DNA from: Jacaranda mimosifolia
Lineage: Eukaryota; Streptophyta; Magnoliopsida; Lamiales; Bignoniaceae
DNA length: 64,000 nucleotides
Direction: 5' to 3'
Assembly (NCBI GenBank): GCA_018894105.1
Contig: CM032128.1
Span: forward strand, 31,395,299 to 31,459,298
The number at the start of each line of letters is the position of its first letter. Position 1 is the stretch's first letter. The notes beneath the pieces are model-generated. The model was given only the letters and a program-made list of their open reading frames with translations. It was not told the DNA's origin and did no database searches. Below are positions 39,706 through 51,248 of the stretch, in pieces. Made by a program: the position numbers and the translations under genes.

Positions 39706-42700
39706 TTAATATTGTATATGCCATTTCGCACGATATTTATCAATTTCAATTGTTCTAGCATCCCTCCAGAACTCGAGGGTGTCTCTAGCAAAACATTCTG
39801 CCCAAAGGCATACATAGACACCATAATCCACTGTACCCACTTGTTGCCTGCCTTTTCTCAACTTTATCTGTTCATCCACACGACTCCCCAATGAAAGCTT
39901 CATGTACCGAGAATAGAATGAAGCCTACAAAAATATTGATCAGTTGTTGACTCCCTAATTTATGAAGAAATCATAGGGAAAGAAAGCAAACTTACAATGG
40001 CAATAGCTATCAGTTTGTATCTGGCGGCCATTATTGAATTCATGTATAAAAAAGAACGAGTCAAGGTGTCGAGGACAACCAAGAACCAGTGCTGGCGCCG
40101 GAAAATTGGTAGGATTATGTAACGACACTCGTTTAAAACATCCACCGCGAGCTCTTCCAAGTATGTACATGTGAAGTTGTTCAGTTTAAGCTTCAACTCC
40201 ACAAATTCTTCATCCGTAATATCCTTGATGTTGCGTTCCTCTAGTCGGTCTAATATATCAGCCTATGAAGTATAAAACAAATGGTTAGACTCATTTGTCA
40301 CCGTGAACTAAATTAAGTTAGGAAACTACCACATACATGCGCTATTGAGGACGTAAACCACACCTTGTGGTGACACTTCTTCCTGAAAGATGGGCTACAT
40401 AATATCGACATGTAATAGTCCACTATGTCACCGGTAAGTTCTCCTCCAAATAAGAGCTCACAAAAGTTTTGTCCATCTAGAAACTGTATTGCTCCTTCCC
40501 ATACAGTCACCCTACACAATTTTTAATTGTTAGTTCAGATACCAATTTATCCAACAGAAAAATAATAAGCAAATTTTGTTACCTCAAATTATCTCTTCTG
40601 ACAAAGTTGTAGATGACTTCTCGCTCTTCTACTGGAATAAAAGCAAGACCTCTATAATCAGTCCTTCCTTTATAGGGATCGGCCACTTCAGTCTTTGGGA
40701 TGGTTGGTTCATCTGCCGCCTGGATTGGTTCATCTGCCACCTGGGGTACAAAACACAGCACATAGGTACAAAGTATCAACTATTGAAGTAGAAAATATAA
40801 GCACATGAAGTACAGACATCACCAATATAGTGTACAGAACTCAAGAACATTAGGTATAAAGTGTCAACTATTGAAGTAGAAAAGATCAGCACTTGAAGTA
40901 CAGATATCACCAACATGGTGTACAAAACTCAAGAACATTAGGTATAAAGTGTCAACTATTGAAGTAGAAAAGATCAGCACTTGAAGTACAGATATCACCA
41001 ACATGGTGTACAAAACTCAAGAACATTAGGTATAAAGTGTCAACTATTGAAGTAGAAAAGATCAGCACTTGAAGTACAGATATCACCAACATGGTGTACA
41101 AAACTCAAGCACATTACGTATAAAGTGGAAATCACAGAATTACAGATATCACCAACATGGAGTACAAAACTCAAGCACATTAGGTATAAAGTGTAAAGCA
41201 CAGAAGTACAGATATCACCAACATGGAATACAAAACTCAAGCACATTAGGTATAAAGTGTAAAGCACAGAAGTACAGATATCACCAACATAGAGTACAAA
41301 ACTCAAACACATTAGGTATAAAGTGTAAAGCACAGAAGTACAGATATCACCAACATGGAGTACAAAACTCAAGCACAATAGATATAAAGTGTCAACTATT
41401 TAAGTAGAAAAAATCAGCACATAAGTGCAAGTATCACCAACATGAAGTATAAGACATCATCCATTAAGTGCAAATATCAACCAATCAAGTATAAGATATC
41501 ATAACATTTATTACAAACAGACAGTTTACAAATGAAATGCAAGTAGCAAAAAAATAAAACATTAAGTAGTGTACAACACCTTTTTCTCTTCTTGTTCTTT
41601 GTTTTTCCGTGCACGAGGACTAGCACAATAGGTCTTTGTCACTTGTCTTCCTATTTTGGTTGGTGTGGTGCTCGGGGAGCTGACAAAATCTAGAGATTTC
41701 TGTTTTGTCTTCCTGTCTCCTCGATTGCGCACATTTGTCACAATCGAGGACATGACATTTGCCACTTCAATCTCAGATTCCTCGAACTCAGTCGCTTGAA
41801 TTGGTATATAATGTTCTATCTTCAAAGGTAAGGGGGAATCTAAATGATCATGACGTTGTTTGGTTCGACTTTCTTCATCCAACATGTCTTCAGAATCATC
41901 CCCTTCTTTCTGTGCATCATGTACCAAATCAAGTTCCCCCTCATGCACATACTTACCAGCTTCCTCCTCAAGCTCCACCCCATCAGTCTCTTCGTCAGTT
42001 AGATGCTCCTCCTCACCCTGTTCCTTCATTGCCATGTATTCAAATGAAGCAATTTTTTCTTTCAATGATTTAATTTCTTCACCTTTCGCTGTAATAATTG
42101 CTTTATATATTGTATGATAACAGACACGGACTTCACTGATAGTAGTACTGGTAGCCTCTGATTTCTTGATCAAATTTGCTAATTCTAACTCCTCTGGAGC
42201 AGGGTTGAGGGTTACAACCTATTATAATGGAAATAATTATCAAATTCAAATTATTATACAAAAAAAAAATAATGAATTATTACAATTATTACAATATTTG
42301 TTGTAACTTGCTTCAATTTATTCTCTGCCTGCTCCACATTTTGTGGGAGTTTGCTATCTTTCCACGGGTAAAAGCGTGGAAACTCAAACAAACTCACTGG
42401 TGAAGCTAGTGACGGGATGCATTCATAAACCCATGCCTATCATACATAAATCAAAAAATTATACTCACTTGAATATAAATATAATCAATGTCATTAGAAA
42501 AATGAAGCAAACACTTACCATAAAACCGACTGTACATCCATCAATGTACTTCTTTCTTCTTTCTCCACCTACTCCTAAATGGTTCTTCATATCTTGCACA
42601 AGAAAACTGTATGCAGCTATGCCCCATGCATACAGACCAACTCTAGACAAATTGTCCAAGTATGGTAGGAGAAATCGTGGAGTCCAATAATTAGATGTTG

Positions 42701-44993
42701 GAAACAGAATACAATTAAAAACAAAAACTATGTACAACCTACAAAAATTATTCAAGTCCTCCACACTATCCTTATATACATACTCCTCAAGTTTTTTTGC
42801 TATTTCAGATCTAGTTATATTCTGCAGCTTTCCAGAAAAAAGGTGGTCAAAGATTGAAGACTTCAACCTCAACGTTATATCAACAGATTGCCCTACGTGT
42901 GGCAACTCCGCAAAATGAAATGAGAGCTGTTTTGGGTCAAACCTCCTAACTATAGCTTCAAGCCGAATAAAGCTTGAACTTAACTTAGGCATATCCATGT
43001 ATATATAGAAAGGGGTCTTCTTTAATGCATCAAAATGTTTGGACCCCATCTTGGACTTCACAAGCTCCAACTTACTCTGACAATACTGGGGGGAGCAACG
43101 AGAACAAACCTCACAATGTCTTGGCTTTGCTGCAATTAGAAAAAAAGAAGAAGTATATAAACAGATAATAAACTAACCCTTTTAGATAGAGTGTACTACA
43201 CTTTCAGTTATTCTATACTTTATGCTTGAATTTTTTATATTACAGTTGCTTCTAAAATGTAATGCAGATACACAGATTATATACTAGAGTTCCATTTAAT
43301 GTATAATGCATGCTTAAAGGTTTTATACTTCAGTTGCTTCTAAAATGTACTGTAGATACAAAGATTATATACTACATTTTCAGTTAATGTATGCAGGCTT
43401 GAATGTTAATGTACTAAGATGCTTCTAAAATGTATTGCATACACTTATGCCTAAAGTGTACTGCCAGTTTGAATGTTTTATACTACATTTGTTTATAAAA
43501 TGTACTGCACCTACAGAGATTTTATACTACATTTTTGCCTAAAGTGTACTCCAGATGCTTCTAAAATGTACTGCAGCTATTCAGATTATATACTACATTT
43601 TGCCTAATGTATACTACAAGCTTGAATGCTAAATACTACATACATTTGTTTCTAAAATGCACTGCAGCAACACAGATTATATACTACACTTATGACTAAA
43701 GTGTACTGTCAATTTGAATGTTTTATACTACATTTGTTCCTGAAATGTACTACACCTATAGATATTTTATGCTACACTTTTGCCTAAAGTGTACTCCAAA
43801 TGCCCTAAAATATACTGCAGCTATGCAGATTATATACTACCTTTTCCCTAATGTGTACTGCCAGTTTGAATGCTTTATACTACACATATGCCTAAAGTGT
43901 ACTGCCAGTTTGAATGTTTTATACTACATTTGCTTCTAAAATGTACTGCACCTACAGAGATTTTATACTACACTTTTGCCTAAAGTGTACTCCAGATGCT
44001 TCTAAAATATACTTAAGATTATATACTACCTTTTGACTAATGTATACTGCAAGCTTGAATGCTTTATACTACATACATTTGTTTCTAAAATGTACTGCAG
44101 CAACACATATTATATACTACACTACGCCTAAAGTGTACTGTCAGTTTGAATATTGTATACTACATTTGTTTATGAAATGTACTGCACCTACAGAGATTTT
44201 ATGCTACACTTTTGCCTAAAGTGTACTCCAAATGCCCTAAAATGTTCTGCAGCTATGCAGATTATATACTTCATTTTTCCTAATGTGTACTGCAAGTTTG
44301 AATACTTTATACTACACATATGCCTAAAGTGTACTGCCAATTTGAATATTTTATACTACATTTGCTTCTAAAATGTACTGCACCTACAGAGATTTTATAC
44401 TACACTCTTGCCTAAAGTGTACTCCAGATGCCCCTAAATTGTACTGCAGTTATACAGATTATATACTACATTTTTCCTAATGTGTATTGCAAGTTTGAAT
44501 GCTTTAGACTGCACTTGTGCCTAAAGTGTACTACCAGTTTGAATATTTTATACTACATTTGTTTCTATGTTACCAAGATTATATACTATACTTTTGCTGA
44601 TGTGTACTGCATGCTTCAATGTTCTGTACTACAGATAACACACTACCACATTCAGATAGTTTTATAATATAATTTCACCATATAATTTCAGTTAAAAAGA
44701 AGTATAAAGCCCTAAAAGGTGAAGTGCAACTTTCATGACCTTCAAGTACAAATCAGAACTTCCCATCTCACAATAGAAACCATATATATATATATATATA
44801 TATCAAATGGGTTCAAGTGTTTAACGACTAAAAAATGAATAAAAACCCTAAACATGAGAAAATAGACAACAAATTAGTGTAACACTGAAAAATAATGGAC
44901 ATTTGAAGTTTCAAATGCATAAAACATACATTTGTTCATTTTCGTCACTTCTTTTTGTACTTTGCTTCTTCTTGCCGCTGTTTTTCCTTCCAT
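39706..44993 (-). CDS. Ulp1-like (C48 protease fold) gene of MULE-2 with Cys-to-Tyr active site
   Basis: Exons are 44930-44993, 42519-43129, 42293-42436, 41580-42218, 40583-40740, 40337-40511, 39996-40262 and 39706-39924. All phases agree and give an open 758-codon frame. Residues 22-45 hold a Cys cluster (CEVCSRCSPQYC). A helical N-terminal domain follows (VRRFDPKQLSFHFAELPHVG; FVFNCILFPTSNYWTPRFLL), then an acidic/coiled linker (about 274-486) and a C48-type core. The core has His at about 655 in RRQHWFLVVLD, Asp at about 662, Gln at about 713-714, and Tyr at about 720 in VDYGVYVCLWAEC where the nucleophile Cys is expected (codon 39823-39825 reads TAT). Ulp1 enzymes cleave SUMO; this copy should bind but not cleave. 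The donor of exon 4 (GTGTTG) is the weakest junction. Confidence 0.85.
40800..41445. repeat. 87-bp then 66-bp tandem repeats in Ulp1-like gene intron
   Basis: TATCACCAACAT recurs near 40906, 40994, 41081, 41147, 41213, 41279, 41346 and 41428. Spacing is about 87 bp for the first units and 66 bp for five later ones; the shorter unit lacks the CAACTATTGAAGTAGAAAAG part. Each holds AGAAGTACAGATATC, so the GTAC core recurs. The 66-bp period is a multiple of three and keeps long frames open on both strands (41040-41407), which are not genes. Confidence 0.92.
43180..44665. repeat. GTAC-core repeat field in Ulp1-like gene intron 1
   Basis: Phrases such as CTAAAGTGTACTCCAGATGC, AAATGTACTGCACCTACAGA and TTTTATACTACATTTG alternate throughout, with a longer period of about 431 bp (compare 43766 with 44197). 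The open frames at 43718-43939 and 44153-44371 are copies of one repeat unit. Confidence 0.9.
44781..44802. repeat. (TA)n microsatellite
   Basis: About ten TA repeats within the Ulp1-like gene intron of MULE-2. Confidence 0.9.
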
Positions 44994-45339
44994 TGTCGCA
45001 GAAAAATGGCAGAAATTTTGTTGCTGTTTTTTTTTTTTTTAACTTCTTCTTCTCGCGTCAGTGGCAGAGGAACGGTTTCGTGCCCTTTTATTTTGGCGCT
45101 TAGAGAAGTCGATTTAAGGCAAAAATATAAAAAAAGAAAGCGTTCTTCTTAAGAGATAACGCATTTCCCAGGTATTTTTGTTGTTTTTTCCAGCTGCAAG
45201 GGTATACAAGTCTTTCTAAAAGATATGGGGAGTGATTCCTAACTTTTGTGAAAAAGTGAGGAGTTTAGTGTGTAAATATTTAAATGGGGACTGAACACTA
45301 AATTAAAAATAGGTTGAGGGATTTTTTCCTAATTAACCC

Positions 45340-45348
45340 ATATTTCAT
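45340..45348. repeat. Right target-site duplication of MULE-2
   Basis: ATATTTCAT, identical to 32902-32910. Confidence 0.92.
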
Positions 45349-45889
45349 TATACTTAAAAAAAAATTATTTTTTAATATATATACATATACATATATTATA
45401 TATATTATTATTTTTTTTATAATAAAAAATTACTTAATTTTATTTTCATCCAAAAAAATTAATAAAAAAATATTGATTTGATTGTTATAATAAAAAAAAA
45501 TATTTTTTCCCAAAACATAATTAAATATACAAAAACTCCCAAAAATAAATTTTTAAATATTCTTCAAACTATAACAAAAAATTCATCACATTCCCCAATA
45601 CAATTTCGCATTCTCTGATTCTACTTTCAACATTCATTCTTCCAAAATATATATTAAATTCACATAAAAAACATAACTAAACATTTTATAGGATATTCCA
45701 CGTACAAGGAAATTATTTTTAATTAATAGTTATTACTCAAGACATGAGAGCATTATATTTTCTAAAAAAATTAACCAAAGTTTAAAATTCTACTATGAAA
45801 ATAAAATATTAAAAGTTTAAATAATTATGTTAGAGTTATGTTAATTTCATAATTATTTATACTTTTGCCAATTTCTTATTGTGTATGTA

Positions 45890-46490
45890 ACATTACTTAG
45901 TTGTTTCGCATTGGAATAAGTAGGCAGCTTTAAGCTTTTCATCATCTATCACATTTCAATTCGCCTTTTTCAGTTCAAAACTCCCCACCATGTATATGTA
46001 TGTCAGCAAGACAATGCCTCAAAGTATTTAAGCCTTCATATTTGGAGACAATTTTTATTATTATTATTATCTAGCATTACCCGTGGGAACGATGGTTATG
46101 TGCCTCTTTCTATCCCCTAAACTAGGTGTTATAATGATATCCAGTTATCCCGCATTGAAAAAAAGTTGAGAGGTTAGGATAATTTATAAGCTATTTCTTA
46201 TTTTTCACACTTTGAAACATCTTTTTCATAGCAAATCCCCCACCACATGCATGTTAGTGGGATAATACTTCAAATTCGTTGAGCCTTCATATCTAGAGAC
46301 TTGCTGTCACTCGTCATATGACACTATCTCCGGGAATGACAACCATGTGTCTCTTTCCAAGTTTCTCGACTAGGGGTTATAATAATATCTAGTTGTCATA
46401 CATTAGTATAAGTCAAATGCTAAGGATAATTTATAAGGTATTACATCTCTCACAATTTGAAGCACCTTTTTAGAGTAAGCGATAATACCT
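45890..46490. repeat. About 249-bp diverged tandem repeat
   Basis: TAAGCCTTCATATTTGGAGAC (near 46030) recurs as TGAGCCTTCATATCTAGAGAC (near 46279). CCACCATGTATATGTATGTCA / CCACCACATGCATGTTAGTGG and CCCGTGGGAACGATGGTTAT / CTCCGGGAATGACAACCATG match around it. About two and a half copies, non-coding. Confidence 0.65.
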
Positions 46491-47456
46491 TGATTTAATT
46501 GAACATTAATAGATGGAGATAAATCTGATCATCATCAGTGCTTATAATGAATACAAAAATATAGTAGGTATAAAAATGTTGTTATGCTTTTTCTGGAAAT
46601 GAATCTGGTTATTGATAAGGAGAAAGAATTTTACATGAATAAAAAATGATGTAAAAAGAAATAATTTATGTTATGAGAGTTTGCGATAAGAAATAAAAAA
46701 TTATGTGATGTGAGTGAAAAAAGAGATGTATATAATAAAGTCATTGTGCGAAATTTTATAGATATTTGCATTCCTTTGCATCATGTATTTAATTATTATA
46801 ATTTAATATATTATTTTATAAATATTAAAGTTTGTTTAATATAATAATTTGTTATATTACTTTTGAGTACTTAAATTTTATTGTTCATTGTAAATTTGTA
46901 TTAAAGAGTTGTAACTCTTATCATTAAAGAATTATGACTTTATTAAGAATTATTGCTCTATATAACCATATTGCTATAAAAATATCCTTTCACGTTCTAC
47001 AAAAATAAATTTGAATGGGTTTTGTGAATATACATCTTATATTTATTACGTTTTTGGAAAAATTACGAACTCAAAGATTTGGAATTATTGTACAAATGAT
47101 GATTTCACGTTATTATTGAATTTTCTTCTTTATGTAAATTTGTGATAATATTATTTATTAAATTTTGATAAATAAAATCCTTTTTCTTTTTTCAAACAAT
47201 AACTTATTATAATATAAATACAATCTTATTTTTTTATTTTTAATTATTTTTTTTAAATATAAAAAATTTAAAATAAAAATAAAATCAATTTTGCTAAGAG
47301 TTGAAGATGAACGCGAAAAACATTTGGAAAGATAAATTTGACATGAATATGGTGTTTTTTATTTTGTTTTAGTAAATGGAAGAAAAGATAAAATAAATTA
47401 CCGAGGTTTAATAAACACAACTAAGTGTTTAAAGTCTCTCTCTACATATATATAGA

Positions 47457-47488
<32 letters not shown>

Positions 47489-48564
47489 TGGGCATGATAT
47501 AGAGAAAAACATGTTGAAGTTTGAGATTTAATATTACTACATGCAACATAATCAACATGTCTATAAAACTATTAATAAATTACAAATTTATATATTTAAT
47601 TTTACTATAATTTTTACATTAATTCAAGCTTACATGAAAATGGGGAAAAAAACAACATTAAAATTTAATAAACCAAATTAAGCTATGAAAAAGATAGAAA
47701 AATTATTCTTACTTCAGGATCAAAGAGAAAATTAAGAAAACAAAATCACACTCCAATTAAAAAAACACTAAAATACTATTTGTACTTCTTAAACTGGTTA
47801 GTTGGATTTTAATAACAACGACAAATACAAAGTAAGTGGAATTATATTTATTAAACAATTAAATTACACAAACAAATTAGAATCATTATACAATATTTTT
47901 TCATTAAGTAGTAAAAAATTTCCTAATTAATAAAAAAACAAAATCAATTAATGATTTAATGTCAGCGCTTCAAAAGTTTTTGATAATACATCGAATGTAC
48001 CCCAATTTAGAGGAGATCGGCGATGCAATTAATTCTTCCTCTTAATAAAATATGGAGAATTATAATTTGGTCCTCGATCATTCTATTTTTCTTTCTTCAG
48101 CCCTCAAATTTCTTGAAACCGTATCCATAAATATTAAATTGTGTAATAGTTTGTAATTTATTGAATGCTTGGCAATAATTTTCACCAAGAGAACTAAATA
48201 GGTTTTGAAGTGTAGTAATAATTTAGCCGATCATATATATTTATATTGATTTACTAATTGAAACTTCGGAATTCAACTTTTATAACTATTTCCTAAATAA
48301 AAAAGGATATGCTAGAAAATTAGGAATTAAAATAATACCCAATTTCAGAATTAAAATAAACTGTGGAGTTAATTATTGTTCATAATATTGATGCTTGCTA
48401 TTTATGGAAATAGACTAGGTTATGCTAGGTTTTGACTTAAATAGATCATGTTTATTGTGCAAAAAAGGAGTCCGAGTCTAACCTATTATCTATGATAAGC
48501 TTTTTTTAAGATTCGGCCTAGCATTTTAAAGAAAATTTGAAGCCTTAGTTGGCTTAGAAGCCTA
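46491..48564. other. AT-rich intergenic DNA
   Basis: Very AT-rich, with a (GA)n tract at about 47457-47483. No gene or clear element was recognised. 45349-45889 is likewise AT-rich and featureless. Confidence 0.5.
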
Positions 48565-48572
48565 CCTAAAAG

Positions 48573-49083
48573 TAGGGGTGTAAATGACATAATATTATTT
48601 GCGAACGGTTCTAATTCGCCTCGATAAAAACTCATATTCAGCTTAATCTTTTGGAGCTTGAGTCGAGTCGAATTCAATAATATTCAATTCAAAAAGCTCG
48701 TGAGCCTAAACGAGCTTTTTTATTATATATATACATATAATTATAATGTAGGGCCATGTAATAAAATATATAAATATAAGTAAACAGCAACAACAACAAC
48801 AATAATAATAATAATTCAGTTTTTTTTATAGAAAAAATATATAACAAAATTATTTAAAAAATTTATAATATAGATTTTTATTTTGAGTCTAAACAAACTC
48901 GAGTTAATCAAAACCTATATGAGTTTGAGCTCGAGCTCATCTAAGCTTAACTAATCGAGTTTTTCTATTTCTCTATGACAAGCCTTATTGAAATCGATAA
49001 GGGCCGCTAAGCTTTCGTTTATTTCAACGAGCCGAGATTGAGTCTACTAGATTCGAGCTCAGCTCAGCTCGTTTACACCCCTA
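48573..49083. mobile_element. hAT-like non-autonomous element, 511 bp
   Basis: Terminal inverted repeat TAGGGGTGTAAA / TTTACACCCCTA. It is flanked by the 8-bp near-direct repeat CCTAAAAG (48565-48572) and TCTAAAAG (49084-49091), one mismatch. Subterminal regions are rich in AGCTCGAG/CGAGCTC palindromic words. The 8-bp duplication and short termini suit a hAT-type MITE. No coding capacity. Confidence 0.75.
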
Positions 49084-49091
49084 TCTAAAAG

Positions 49092-51245
49092 CCTATTTTA
49101 TACTAAAACTTCAATTAGGTTTAAATATCATATAAATCTAAATTTTTAATATGCTCAAACTTGTGATATACTTTGATAAGAAATAATCAAATTGATAAAT
49201 ACCAAATGCATAATTATAAAAGTTCAAGTCTGAGTAAAAAATAGTATTATTTTATCAAAAACAATACTAAACAACATAATGGATTTCATAAATGACTAAT
49301 TAAATAAATCAAACACAATTAGTCATTTAATATTATATTACTATTATTGTACTTTTTATGTGAAAAAATATAAATAAACTAACTTGTTAGGCTTTGCAAG
49401 CTTCTATAAGAGTCTAAATATAGCTTATTTAGTTAAAAAAGATTATTTTTTAAATTTTAACTTGACCTTTTTATTAAATTAGCTAGGTCATAAATATGTT
49501 AGGTTAAATTAAGCTGAAACCCCCTATTGAGTAGCCTGATCTATTCCTATTTCTAATGCATAGGTGGCACGGGGGCATATAATCTGTACGAGAAAAAGGA
49601 ATAAAGAAGTTGGCCAACCAGTTATTGGCAGCCACCACATACAACCTCACCGACATAAGTACTATTATTCTCTAAACAACTCATAATTATACTGGATAAA
49701 TAAATTGGTAGCTTCTCATATTGAAAAATTGGAGTTCGAATTTCATAAAAAATAATTAAAAATAAATACAGATTCTTTTAGAAAAATAATACGCTACTAA
49801 TAAATTGATTGAGTGGTGTTATTCTTACACTTATACACGTGATATTCAAAGTTTAAATTTATATATAGCTCTAGGTGCAAGAATGTGTGAAAATAAAAAA
49901 AATTTAAAATTATAAATTTCATTTATATTTTTCATAATTAAAAATCAAAATCAACTACATATGTAATTAATATTAAATATTTAAAATTATATGATGATAA
50001 TATTTATATTTCATTTCGTATTACCATATACAAATCAAACAATTCATGGCATTACAACTAGGGTTGTCAATGCATAGAATTTTAATCCAAATTTGATCAA
50101 AATATTATAATTTTTATTCAATTAAAATATTTGATGGATCTTATCTGATTATAAATATCCGTAATTCGAAATAAGTGGATTGAATGTGGAATTAAGCAAT
50201 CTAATCCGTTAAAAATATGAATCCGAACTTTAATAATTTTTTATTAAATTAATACTCTCATATATAAAATTAGTAAATATTTTAAAATAAAATTTATATA
50301 TTATATTGACATAATATCTATATTAACGTCCATATTACGCTATTAATACTGAATCTTTATCCTAAAAAATAAGAAGAATGCTGATAAAATGTCACATATA
50401 ATAATGTATAATAATTCACATATGCATTAATATAATGTGAAATAGATGTTTAGCATTCAAATATTTAACTTTTTGACTAATATTTAATAAAAAATTGTTA
50501 AAAATTCAAATATGACATAGCTTTACCTTATAAATTTAATATTTTTATACAATTCAAAAGGGGAAAGAAACAAAAAATAATAAATTGAGTTGAATTTTTT
50601 TAGCAGATTGGGATATGGTACTCACTAACAAAAACCCTATAGGATATTGGGCTTAATTCAGATATGACTAATTCGATTTAAATCCAACTTGTTGCCTTAA
50701 TTACAACAAAAGACTTAAGGGGCACCAATATGAAACTTTGTTGCAGATCGAAAATTCCCACCAAAGTTCGAACATACATTAGTCGATCAAATTTTTTAAT
50801 CACATATGTTTGTCTTAGCTTATGATTAACGCAAGCTATCATTAAATTATACATTATTATCGAGTGGTTATCATTTTCATACACGTAATTAAAATTGTGA
50901 TGAATTTTTAATATGCACATTTATGTATAAAAAAGAATATATACTATTAAATTTTCAAATAACTAAAAGTATCAATATTTCACTCTATGTCTCTGCATAC
51001 ACATAACGGAATTACATTGGTGAAATAAAAAATTTAAAGAACAACAATGTGAAATTTCGTAGAAAGTCAACATACCCACACTGAAGTTCAAACAATTTAT
51101 TATCTTTAACTGATCATTTTTGTCAATCACACCATTTTGTGCTACCTATGATTAACATAATCTATCAATCACAATCATGTCCACAAATAAACTAATCCAA
51201 GAAAAGCCCCACTTGTTCCCAAAAGTAAATTTCATTAAACGCAAA
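49092..51245. other. AT-rich intergenic DNA with a diverged duplication
   Basis: No gene seen. A region around 50700-50890 is echoed around 51030-51180: matching pieces such as CACCAATATGAAACTTTGTT / AACAATGTGAAATTTCGTA and TTATGATTAACGCAAGCTATC / CTATGATTAACATAATCTATC give an old ~320-bp duplication. Weak tRNA-like boxes near 49700-49740 were not convincing. Confidence 0.45.
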
Positions 51246-51248
51246 TTA

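Larger units (their letters stand above)
32911..45339. mobile_element. MULE-2: full-length Ulp1-carrying Mutator-like element (12.4 kb)
   Basis: Bounded by an exact 9-bp target duplication, the size typical of Mutator elements. Left terminus GGGGTATTTATTAAAAAGTA and inverted right terminus GGGTTAATTAGGAAAAAATC are diverged terminal inverted repeats. An inner motif of the type AATTTAGTGTTCAGTCCCCA at both ends is shared with MULE-1. Inside, a transposase gene (+, 33311 to about 38340) and an Ulp1-like gene (-, 39706-44993) converge on a repeat-filled spacer. Introns of both genes are filled with GTAC-core repeats. The element lies about 200-250 bp upstream of the putative first exon of the SUVR gene. 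The transposase carries several stops, so the element is probably no longer autonomous. Confidence 0.95.

Noticed and set aside
41040..41407. 112-aa open frames on both strands with internal repeats
   Set aside because: They exist only because the 66-bp tandem unit is a multiple of three without stops. They lie in an intron of the Ulp1-like gene and have no start context or domain.
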